Source: Chitinophagaceae bacterium
Lineage (GTDB): Bacteria; Bacteroidota; Bacteroidia; Chitinophagales; Chitinophagaceae
Reading direction: 5' to 3'
NCBI GenBank assembly: GCA_947463755.1
Contig: CANHUK010000044.1
Location: 1-8,687 of the forward strand
Length of the DNA: 8,687 nt
Shown: piece by piece, positions 1 to 6,038 of the stretch
Layout of the letters: each line of letters begins with the position of its first letter
Numbering within the stretch: position 1 is the first letter of the stretch
The notes under the pieces: model-generated
What the model was told of the DNA's origin: nothing
Database searches by the model: none
The model's input: the letters and a program-made list of their open reading frames with translations, nothing else
Position numbers and translations under genes: made by a program

Positions 1-31
1 GCCTTTGCATTCGTTCCTGACTGCCGGCGGG

Positions 32-1072
32 TCAGAGTTGCTCACCAACGATATTCACCTCCGGCACCAGATGAATTGAAAATTTCGCTGTCACCGAATC
101 GCGAATACGACGCGCCAGTTCGAGCAAATCCCCCGGTCGGCCACCACCAAAATGGACCAGCACCAGCGCTTGCTGATGATGACAACCGATCGCCCCTTCT
201 CTGAAACCTTTCCAACCGCATTGCTCGATCAACCAGCCCGCCGGCACCTTGATACCCTCATCCGCCGGGTAATAAGGGATCGTTGGATTTAGATTAACCA
301 ATCGCTCCAGATCGACGGTGTCGATCACCGGGTTCTTGAAAAAACTGCCTGCGTTCCCAATTACAGCAGGATCCGGTAGTTTGGATCTTCGAATGCCGAT
401 GACCGCTTCAGAAACCTCCATCAAAGAAGGTTCTACATTGCCGGCGGCGAGAAAATGATCGCGAAGAGGTGCATAATCCAACACTGGTCTTCTGTTTTTT
501 TCTAGTCGGAACCAAACCCGCATGATGATAAAACGCTTACGACCTGCCCGCTTAAAAACGCTGTCACGATAACCGAACATACACTCAAAATGCGTAATGG
601 TCTTCACGCTTCGGTCAACAACGTCATATACATCCACCGCCAGGATGAATGACTCAACTTCTACCCCATAGGCCCCAATATTCTGAACAGGCGCTGCACC
701 CACTGAACCCGGGATCAGCGAAAGATTTTCAAGACCACCCCAACCCATTGACAGGGAATAACGGACAAAGTCGTGCCAGTTTTCACCGGCACCAACTTGC
801 AGATGAACGCAACGATCATCTTCCTTCATTACGTTGACCCCCTGTATGCGCATCAAAATGATGGCACCCTCGAAATCCCGCGTGAAAAGCATATTACTCC
901 CCTCGCCCAACACCAACCACCCATCTTTCCCCGTGAGCATTTGGTTGTTCGAAGCATCACCGAACAATGATTCAAGATCTTCCAAACTTGAAATGATCAA
1001 CAGATACCTTGCCGATACTTCAAAACCAAATGTATGGTAAGCTCGAAGCGATGCATTCGGAATGATTTTCAT
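32..1072 (-). CDS. murB: UDP-N-acetylmuramate dehydrogenase (UDP-N-acetylenolpyruvoylglucosamine reductase)
   Basis: Cytosolic FAD enzyme that reduces the enolpyruvyl group of UDP-GlcNAc-enolpyruvate with NADPH to give UDP-MurNAc, the second committed step of peptidoglycan precursor synthesis. The 346-residue product has the length and motifs of the type I (E. coli-like) form. The FAD-binding motif GEGSN is at residues 56-60, followed by the long conserved block around GLENLSLIPGSVGAAPVQNIGAYG (about 113-136). The active-site residues are all present by motif alignment: Arg169 in FGYRD, the proton-donor Ser243 in GNAGSFFKNP, and Glu338 in VPEV near the C-terminus. The start at 1072 gives MKIIPNASLRAYHTFG, the usual N-terminus of the family. 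The gene is divergent from murA across 81 bp, so the two consecutive pathway steps may be co-controlled from one spacer. Nothing appears truncated or broken. Identification is secure. Confidence 0.97.
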   Translation of the reverse strand: MKIIPNASLRAYHTFGFEVSARYLLIISSLEDLESLFGDASNNQMLTGKDGWLVLGEGSNMLFTRDFEGAIILMRIQGVNVMKEDDRCVHLQVGAGENWHDFVRYSLSMGWGGLENLSLIPGSVGAAPVQNIGAYGVEVESFILAVDVYDVVDRSVKTITHFECMFGYRDSVFKRAGRKRFIIMRVWFRLEKNRRPVLDYAPLRDHFLAAGNVEPSLMEVSEAVIGIRRSKLPDPAVIGNAGSFFKNPVIDTVDLERLVNLNPTIPYYPADEGIKVPAGWLIEQCGWKGFREGAIGCHHQQALVLVHFGGGRPGDLLELARRIRDSVTAKFSIHLVPEVNIVGEQL

Positions 1073-1087
1073 GTGTTGGGTATATAA

Positions 1088-1093
1088 CCTCCT
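1088..1093 (-). promoter_or_regulatory. Shine-Dalgarno-like AGGAGG upstream of murB, distant spacing
   Basis: On the minus strand a perfect AGGAGG lies upstream of the murB ATG, but 15 nt separate it from the start codon, longer than the usual 5-10 nt. Bacteroidota generally make little use of Shine-Dalgarno pairing, so this may be chance. It does not suggest a better start, because the annotated start matches the family N-terminus. Confidence 0.25.
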
Positions 1094-1141
1094 GAACTTG
1101 CTTTGCTAATGTACGATGACCGCTTCTTTCAGACATTGGTA

Positions 1142-1149
1142 TAATTTTG
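1142..1149 (+). promoter_or_regulatory. Bacteroidota-type -7 element (TAATTTTG) for murA
   Basis: The octamer TAATTTTG fits the Bacteroidota -7 consensus TAnnTTTG exactly and sits in the murB-murA spacer, reading towards murA. An overlapping TATAAT is at 1140-1145. I see no convincing -33 TTG/TTTG box at the expected distance of about 19-21 bp. The element ends only 4 bp before the murA ATG, so a transcript from it would start at or within a base or two of the start codon and be essentially leaderless. Confidence 0.4.
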
Positions 1150-1153
1150 AGTC

Positions 1154-2464
1154 ATGAGATCATTCGAAGTCACAGGGGGTGCAAGGCTGCATGGAGCCAT
1201 CATTCCGCAAGGTGCCAAAAATGAAGCACTCCAGATCCTTTGTGCAGTGCTCCTGACACCAGAAGAGGTAGTGGTGCACAATGTGCCTGATATTGTCGAT
1301 GTCAGACAAATGCTCTCACTGCTCGATGAACTCGGCATAGACGTACAACCACTCGGAACGGGCTCCTGGAAATTCCGGGCCGCTACGATCCGGCTCGAAA
1401 GAATGACAGAGGTGGCGTTTCACGAAAAAGCCAACAGGTTACGAGGGTCTGTCATGATCGCCGGCCCATTATTGGCCAGGTTCGGTAAGTCATTCATTCC
1501 CCGGCCGGGTGGTGACAAGATCGGACGGAGAAAAATGGATACCCATGTCCTCGGCCTTGAAAAGTTGGGCGTAAAGGCGGAATATGATGCCGGGATGGGT
1601 TGCTTTCATCTCAGCGTCGACAAATTGAGCGGGAATTATATCCTGCTCGACGAGCCATCTGTCACAGGAACGGCAAACATTGTCATGGCTGCTGTAATGG
1701 CCGTGGGACATACCACCATCTACAACGCAGCATGCGAACCCTATCTCCAGCAACTCTGCCGCATGTTGAACAAGATGGGTGCCTCCATCAAAGGGATCGG
1801 TTCCAATCTGCTGGAGATCGATGGGGTCAGCGCATTGCACGGTACAGACCATCGGATACTTCCGGATATGATCGAAGTGGGATCATTCATCGGCATGGCG
1901 GCCATTACAGGCAGCGACATCCGAATAAGAAACGCAGGAGTGGAACACCTCGGGATCATCCCGGATAAATTCCGGCAACTGGGTATCAATATGCATATCG
2001 AGGGAGACGACATTCACATACCATCACAGGGCGAATATGACATTCAGGACAACATGGATGGGTCCATTCTGACGATCTACGATCATCCCTGGCCCGGTTT
2101 GACACCCGACCTGCTCAGCATTTTGCTCGTAGTGGCCACGCAGGCCACGGGAAGTGTGCTGATCCATCAAAAGATGTTTGAAAGCAGGCTGTTCTTTGTA
2201 GACAAACTGATCGACATGGGTGCCAGGATCATCCTGTGCGATCCGCACCGGGCCACCGTCATCGGGCTTGAAAAAAAGCAGGCCCTGAGAGGTATTACCA
2301 TGAACAGCCCGGATATCCGGGCCGGGATGGCACTACTGATCGCGGCCATGAGTGCCGAAGGCAGAAGCATCATACATAACATCGAACAGATCGACCGGGG
2401 CTATCAACATCTTGACAAACGATTGAACGCACTCGGAGCGAAGATCCGGAGGATCGAATCATAA
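1154..2464 (+). CDS. murA: UDP-N-acetylglucosamine 1-carboxyvinyltransferase, Asp-type active site
   Basis: Cytosolic enzyme that transfers enolpyruvate from PEP to UDP-GlcNAc, the first committed step of peptidoglycan synthesis. The 436-residue protein spans the EPSP-synthase-like fold at normal family length. Lys22 and Asn23 lie in the GAKNEALQ motif. The active-site loop reads RPGGDKIGRR, so residue 121 is Asp where E. coli MurA has Cys115; Arg126 aligns with Arg120. Asp319 in PWPGLTPD corresponds to the catalytic Asp305. The Cys-to-Asp form is known in Mycobacterium tuberculosis and Chlamydia, where it leaves activity intact but removes the residue alkylated by fosfomycin. The start is set by the conserved N-terminus MRSFEVTGGARLHG. 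The gene is divergent from murB, ends in a strong hairpin terminator, and faces a convergent neighbour. Identification is secure; fosfomycin insensitivity is inferred. Confidence 0.97.
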   Translation: MRSFEVTGGARLHGAIIPQGAKNEALQILCAVLLTPEEVVVHNVPDIVDVRQMLSLLDELGIDVQPLGTGSWKFRAATIRLERMTEVAFHEKANRLRGSVMIAGPLLARFGKSFIPRPGGDKIGRRKMDTHVLGLEKLGVKAEYDAGMGCFHLSVDKLSGNYILLDEPSVTGTANIVMAAVMAVGHTTIYNAACEPYLQQLCRMLNKMGASIKGIGSNLLEIDGVSALHGTDHRILPDMIEVGSFIGMAAITGSDIRIRNAGVEHLGIIPDKFRQLGINMHIEGDDIHIPSQGEYDIQDNMDGSILTIYDHPWPGLTPDLLSILLVVATQATGSVLIHQKMFESRLFFVDKLIDMGARIILCDPHRATVIGLEKKQALRGITMNSPDIRAGMALLIAAMSAEGRSIIHNIEQIDRGYQHLDKRLNALGAKIRRIES

Positions 2465-2465
2465 A

Positions 2466-2494
2466 AAAAGGGATGGTCGCTGACCATCCCTTTT
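2466..2494. terminator. Bidirectional intrinsic terminator between murA and the convergent Gfo/Idh gene
   Basis: A perfect 13-bp stem (2466-2478 with 2482-2494) encloses a 3-nt loop. Its core is GGGATGGTC paired with GACCATCCC, flanked by an A-run on the left and TTTT on the right. Read on the plus strand it stops murA two bases after its stop codon. Read on the minus strand it is followed by a run of seven T (complement of 2463-2469) and would stop the convergent gene that ends at 2523. The shared structure explains the short distance between the two converging genes. Confidence 0.9.
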
Positions 2495-2522
2495 GATTGA
2501 TACTTCTATCGATTCAAACCCA

Positions 2523-3959
2523 TCAGACATTGTAATACTGCTCCCAGCCCTTACGCGGAGGGGCACCTACCAGTAATTCGTTGGCGAGTTTATTATTGGT
2601 GATCTTTTTGGTCGCACGGTCGAACTTGAGATCGGTCTTCAACATCTGCGACAACACACCGAGACAGAACACCTGACTCAACGGACCGGCGAGCTCGAAG
2701 GGGGAACGTGTTTTCTCCTGACCCATGCAGGCCTTGAGGAAGTTGGCATAGTGATTCGAAGGGGAAACCGGTACTTCAGGCAAACGCGACGCCATATCCT
2801 TGGCCTTTTCAGACGGAATGATGGATAGGGTGGTACCATGTGAGCCACCTTTAAAGGTCAGATCCTTACCATAGATGATCCGACCGGGCGGCAGCTTGGC
2901 AGCAGTGGCCGCGACACCACCAGGCGGCGGAATGTTCGGATCGACTTCTGCACTGCCACCATATCCTGCCGGCAACGGGGGTTGGTTACCCTGACCGTCG
3001 TACCAGGTGATATCACAGGCCGGCATATCCTTACGCTTCGGAAAACGGAATCGCAGCGTAGAAGCCTGCGGGAAGAAAAACGAATTGTGACCATCGGCAC
3101 GCAGCAGGTTGATCTCGTAGGGAAGTCCCAGTTCCAGGAACTCATGGGCCGTATCGATCAGGTGCGCACCCCAGTCACCCAGGGCACCCATTCCGAAATC
3201 ATACCAGCAACGCCATTGCCCGTTGACCAGGTCTTTGTGATACGCATGTTCCTTCACAACACCGTGCCAGGTATCCCAGTCCAGCGTCGAAGGGATCTGC
3301 TCGGCGGCGGGGAAACTTTTAACATTGGTATCCCAGCCATGCCAGCGACGGGCACCATTCATGTGAGCGGTGATAGCGGTCACATCCTTGATGATACCGG
3401 CATCCTTCCAGGTCTTGAACTGAAAATAGTTACCCTCAGAATGTCCCTGATTACCCATCTGGGTCACCAGATGGCTGTGCTTGCGCGCCGCCTTCATCAT
3501 CAGTTCGACCTCATTGAAGGTTCTGGCCATGGGTTTCTCTACAAATACATGCTTACCCAGCGCCAGCGACATCATCGTGATCGGAAAATGCGCGTGATCC
3601 GGAACCCCGATCAGGACGGCATCGATCTGGTTGCCCATCTTGTCGAACATCTTACGGAAATCCTGAAAACGCGGCACATTGGGATACTCCTTCAATACCG
3701 GCAGGGTCTGAGCCGCACCCATGTCCGTATCACAGAAAGCAACGAACTCTGCCAGTCCGGTCTTCGCCATCGAACGAACATCACTGCCGCCCTGATTACC
3801 AATACCTATGCAGGCCAGCTTTACCTTGTCACCCGGCCTGATCGTCCGCTGCGGGATTCCGGGGAGCGGGTTGGCCTTGATCCAGATCGACGGAAATGCA
3901 CCGGCGGCTGACAACAAAGCTGCATCCCTTAAAAATGAACGACGAGAATTCTTTCCCAT
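2523..3959 (-). CDS. Tat-exported Gfo/Idh/MocA family oxidoreductase (paralogue 1)
   Basis: NAD(P)-binding oxidoreductase-family protein, probably acting on a sugar or glycoside outside the cytoplasm. I chose the ATG at 3959 (478 residues) over one 20 codons upstream because it starts with a twin-arginine signal: SRRSFL at residues 5-10, then a hydrophobic stretch to about residue 27. The Rossmann motif GIGNQG is at 52-57, the family EKP motif at 141-143, and DWGAH with the likely catalytic His266 at 262-266. The C-terminal domain carries a Gly/Pro-rich insert at about 320-360. Tat export suits a protein that folds around its dinucleotide before crossing the membrane. Substrate and direction of reaction cannot be told: relatives include sugar dehydrogenases and the NAD-dependent glycosidases of family GH109. 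It ends at a shared bidirectional terminator and has no same-strand partner in view. Confidence 0.9.
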   Translation of the reverse strand: MGKNSRRSFLRDAALLSAAGAFPSIWIKANPLPGIPQRTIRPGDKVKLACIGIGNQGGSDVRSMAKTGLAEFVAFCDTDMGAAQTLPVLKEYPNVPRFQDFRKMFDKMGNQIDAVLIGVPDHAHFPITMMSLALGKHVFVEKPMARTFNEVELMMKAARKHSHLVTQMGNQGHSEGNYFQFKTWKDAGIIKDVTAITAHMNGARRWHGWDTNVKSFPAAEQIPSTLDWDTWHGVVKEHAYHKDLVNGQWRCWYDFGMGALGDWGAHLIDTAHEFLELGLPYEINLLRADGHNSFFFPQASTLRFRFPKRKDMPACDITWYDGQGNQPPLPAGYGGSAEVDPNIPPPGGVAATAAKLPPGRIIYGKDLTFKGGSHGTTLSIIPSEKAKDMASRLPEVPVSPSNHYANFLKACMGQEKTRSPFELAGPLSQVFCLGVLSQMLKTDLKFDRATKKITNNKLANELLVGAPPRKGWEQYYNV

Positions 3960-4149
3960 ATGGTCTGATTGTAATGTGATTCTTCCGCTGAATTTCGGCA
4001 GAAATGACCGAGCCTCCAAATCAGTTTACGCAAACGATAGAGAACATGGATAACCGGGGCCATGGGATTTGTATTAACACGTAATGTCCATCAGAAGGGT
4101 AACGTACATTTGAGCACTGCAGCCATCACCGCCCCAAAACGCATGTTAA
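3960..4149. other. Divergent spacer between Gfo/Idh paralogue 1 and the PagL-like gene
   Basis: This 190-bp region should hold promoters for both flanking genes. It contains a consensus -7 element reading right (4105-4112). Reading left, it has an imperfect TATCGTTTG (complement of 4031-4039) with a three-base instead of two-base gap, and this overlaps an imperfect palindrome at 4024-4035. A small stem CGCAT/ATGCG closes over the start codon at its right end. I see no convincing gene in it. Confidence 0.5.
4105..4112 (+). promoter_or_regulatory. Bacteroidota-type -7 element (TACATTTG) upstream of the PagL-like gene
   Basis: TACATTTG matches the TAnnTTTG consensus exactly and lies 37 bp before the ATG at 4150, which predicts a 5' leader of roughly 30 nt. 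The -33 box is not clear at the expected spacing, so the call rests on the -7 octamer and its position. Confidence 0.4.
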
Positions 4150-5289
4150 ATGCGAAAAATCTTGCCGATCCATGCCAACATACACGTAAAATCAGTGCTG
4201 TCATGCCTGACAGGCATGATTTTATGCCTGTCAGGCTTGGGTCAGCAACTGAAACGAGACACTACAAAACAGACATTTGCACAAGTGATCTGCCAGACCG
4301 GATTGTTCGGGACCGGGATCCGGAATGACTCGGTCAGTCTACCCGGCTCCATTTACAACGCCGTTGATGTCAGATTCGGATGGCAATCCAGACGAAACGG
4401 ACTATACACTACCCTTTACAGACATCCTACTTTTGGCATCGGATGTTATGCCGCCACCTTCAACAGACCGGAGATCGGATCACCCTTCGCGATCTACGGA
4501 TTCGTGGACTTTCCATTCTGGACAAAAAACGAGAAATGGCAGTGGATGTATAGCATGGCCATTGGTTTGTCCTATAACTTCAACCCCTACGACCGCGAAA
4601 AGAATCCCTTGAACACACTCATCGGATCCAGACAGAATGCCTACATACATTTTCACGGTCGTATAAATCACAAGATCAGCGATCGGCTATCCCTGGGTTT
4701 CGGATTGGGTTTTACGCATTTTTCAAATGGAGCCTACCGGCTTCCAAACGTCGGTTTGAACAAGGGGTCGCTCCTGGTAGGTGTACAATACAGAACCTCG
4801 AGGGAAAAACCACTGAATCAGAACGAGGCTTTACCCACTTACAGCCGGAAGATACAGATGGACCTGTACTGGTCCAATGGTGTGAAAAATTTCCGCCCCG
4901 GCGGTGCCATATACTGGAAAACCGGGATCGGCCTGAGCCGTACCTGGTCAATAGACCATCGCTACAGACTGGGGATCGGAACAGATCTGTTTGCCAGAAC
5001 CGGCGCAGCAAGCGTCGCCGGAAGTACAAACCTGTCAGAAAATACCTGGAGTTCAGGCGTTTATGCAGCCTGGGAATGGGTGATCACAGAAAGGCTATTC
5101 ATGCCCGTGAACATTGGAGCCTATCTTCATGACTATGTAGAAAATGGCACCAGACACCGGTGGTATGAGCGGATCGGACTGAGGTACCGCATCAGCCAGC
5201 AGATTTATGCGGGAGTGTCCATCAAAGCACATCTGCACGTCGCCGACTTCACAGAATGGACGATCGGATTCAGACCCGGCAAGCCATGA
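4150..5289 (+). CDS. PagL-like / acyloxyacyl hydrolase family outer-membrane protein
   Basis: Predicted outer-membrane beta-barrel related to PagL, the lipid A 3-O-deacylase. The 379-residue product begins with a signal peptide: a hydrophobic stretch at about 15-31 and a likely cut before QQ at 32-33. The start is fixed because an in-frame TAA lies directly before the ATG. The family motifs are NPLNTLIGSRQNAYI (about 152-166) and HFSNGAYRLPNVGLN at 190-204. His190 and Ser192 align with the catalytic His126 and Ser128 of Pseudomonas PagL, but the position of catalytic Glu140 is Asn204. The protein is more than twice the size of PagL, with about 150 further residues of alternating beta-strand-like sequence after the motif. 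A perfect inverted repeat lies inside the signal-peptide coding region (4205-4236). Family membership is firm; deacylase activity is doubtful. It converges with the next gene, leaving 20 bp. Confidence 0.85.
   Translation: MRKILPIHANIHVKSVLSCLTGMILCLSGLGQQLKRDTTKQTFAQVICQTGLFGTGIRNDSVSLPGSIYNAVDVRFGWQSRRNGLYTTLYRHPTFGIGCYAATFNRPEIGSPFAIYGFVDFPFWTKNEKWQWMYSMAIGLSYNFNPYDREKNPLNTLIGSRQNAYIHFHGRINHKISDRLSLGFGLGFTHFSNGAYRLPNVGLNKGSLLVGVQYRTSREKPLNQNEALPTYSRKIQMDLYWSNGVKNFRPGGAIYWKTGIGLSRTWSIDHRYRLGIGTDLFARTGAASVAGSTNLSENTWSSGVYAAWEWVITERLFMPVNIGAYLHDYVENGTRHRWYERIGLRYRISQQIYAGVSIKAHLHVADFTEWTIGFRPGKP
4205..4236. repeat. Perfect 13-bp inverted repeat inside the signal-peptide coding region
   Basis: GCCTGACAGGCAT (4205-4217) and ATGCCTGTCAGGC (4224-4236) are exact reverse complements separated by the 6-nt loop GATTTT. 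Each arm is itself nearly palindromic, so the unit also reads as a direct repeat, and the encoded protein repeats CLTG / CLSG between Cys19 and Gly29. Beyond the stem, one T-T mismatch is followed by two more Watson-Crick pairs and a wobble. No U-run follows, so it is not a standard terminator. Confidence 0.85.
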
Positions 5290-5309
5290 ACGTCGGTCCG
5301 CCGGAAGAT

Positions 5310-5870
5310 TCAGTTAGCAACCACCTCTCGTTGGCGCGACCTTAAACGTAAGCCCAACTTAAAATCCAGACGCGTCCTGCCGTCATCTCCGTGGATGAAC
5401 ATATCAAAACGCGGACGATCGATCCAGGAATTACCATGGTAAATAAGGTAACGACCCACAGACCATTCCATGAACATATTCCTGCTTCGGAAAAAATGCT
5501 GTTTGCCCAACGCAAATCCGATCGATTGACTCTGGTATTTTTTCAGACGCACATCACTTTGATCTGGAATGTGACGGATGAAGGCGGATCTGTGAAAAGC
5601 CTCCGCGAATAGACCATCCACAACATGTCGATCTGACCTGATATAGTATCTGAACGAAGGCGTGAGCCGGTGGTGATAATAAACATTATCCCCCAACTCA
5701 ATATGATTTTGATATCCCAGCTGCACAGACCAATTCGGATGGAAAGCGAATTCTGTCGCCAACGCATGTTCAAAAAGGGGTATGACCAGGCCCTTGACCC
5801 TGATGTCCTGAGCGGATGCACCCAGGATCCCAATCCATTGAAAAACGACGATCCACTTCATGAACTTCAT
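5310..5870 (-). CDS. Hypothetical secreted protein, probable small beta-barrel
   Basis: I do not recognise this gene with confidence. The 186-residue product has a clear signal peptide (MKFMKWIVVFQWIGILGASA, likely cut before Gln21), so it should be exported. The rest is rich in alternating polar/hydrophobic and aromatic residues (for example NWSVQLGYQNH, SFRYYIR, FDMFIHG, LDFKLGLRLR), as in small outer-membrane barrels. The opening VKGLVIPLFEHALATEFAF faintly recalls DUF3575-type proteins, which is only a guess. No catalytic motif is visible, and the C-terminus lacks the terminal aromatic residue typical of many barrels. A second in-frame ATG at 5861 is possible but would shorten the signal peptide only slightly. 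It converges with the PagL-like gene and diverges from the Gfo/Idh operon. Confidence 0.7.
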   Translation of the reverse strand: MKFMKWIVVFQWIGILGASAQDIRVKGLVIPLFEHALATEFAFHPNWSVQLGYQNHIELGDNVYYHHRLTPSFRYYIRSDRHVVDGLFAEAFHRSAFIRHIPDQSDVRLKKYQSQSIGFALGKQHFFRSRNMFMEWSVGRYLIYHGNSWIDRPRFDMFIHGDDGRTRLDFKLGLRLRSRQREVVAN

Positions 5871-6038
5871 GGCAGCCCATTAAGATTGAACGCATAAGAA
5901 TAGCATGATGCCGGATTGTAAAGGTAGGGGTTGTGGACGGGTGATCGCAAGGGAACCGCCATCAAGGGCACAGTTTTAACCCCAGGATTCGTATATTGTA
6001 CAACGGGAATTCAAACTGAAAGTTTCCAACGTGTTGCC
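5871..6038. other. Divergent spacer upstream of the Gfo/Idh - NagX-like - NagB-like operon
   Basis: This 168-bp spacer should carry promoters for the secreted hypothetical (left) and the operon (right). TATATTGT at 5992-5999 is close to, but not an exact match for, the TAnnTTTG element, and lies about 40 bp before the operon's first ATG. No -33 box and no hairpin are convincing. An upstream in-frame TTG at 5931 could extend the operon's first gene but would bury its Tat signal. Confidence 0.4.

Noticed and set aside
17..35. Possible hairpin CTGAC...GTCAG at the 3' end of murB
   Set aside because: The 5-bp stem overlaps the murB stop codon, has a large loop and no T-run in the transcribed direction. 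It is not a convincing terminator.
2982..3911. Long plus-strand open frame (309 codons) opposite the Gfo/Idh paralogue 1 gene
   Set aside because: It lies wholly antisense to a gene with full family motifs, lacks an ATG at its beginning, and its translation is low-complexity and basic with no recognisable domain. It is best explained as a shadow of the real coding strand.
3960..4019. 20-codon N-terminal extension of Gfo/Idh paralogue 1
   Set aside because: The added residues precede the Tat motif and would give an unusually long n-region. The ATG at 3959 begins MGKNSRRSFL, a standard Tat start.
4201..4239. The 13-bp hairpin as an intrinsic terminator or attenuator
   Set aside because: No T-run follows the stem on either strand, and the reading frame continues through it into a clear family domain, so transcription must pass through.
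4062..4328. Open frame of 88 codons overlapping the start of the PagL-like gene
   Set aside because: It overlaps the signal-peptide region of a clear gene in another frame, has no signal, domain or hydrophobic pattern, and covers the -7 promoter element.
5859..5871. 13-nt palindrome CATGAACTTCATG at the start of the 186-residue gene
   Set aside because: It arises from two nearby ATG codons in the sequence encoding MKFM. This is a simple coincidence of codon content and there is no sign of it elsewhere in the window.
5931..6038. N-terminal extension of Gfo/Idh paralogue 2 from a TTG codon
   Set aside because: The extra 36 residues have no family resemblance and would place the twin-arginine signal in the middle of the protein. 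The ATG at 6039 gives a normal Tat N-terminus.
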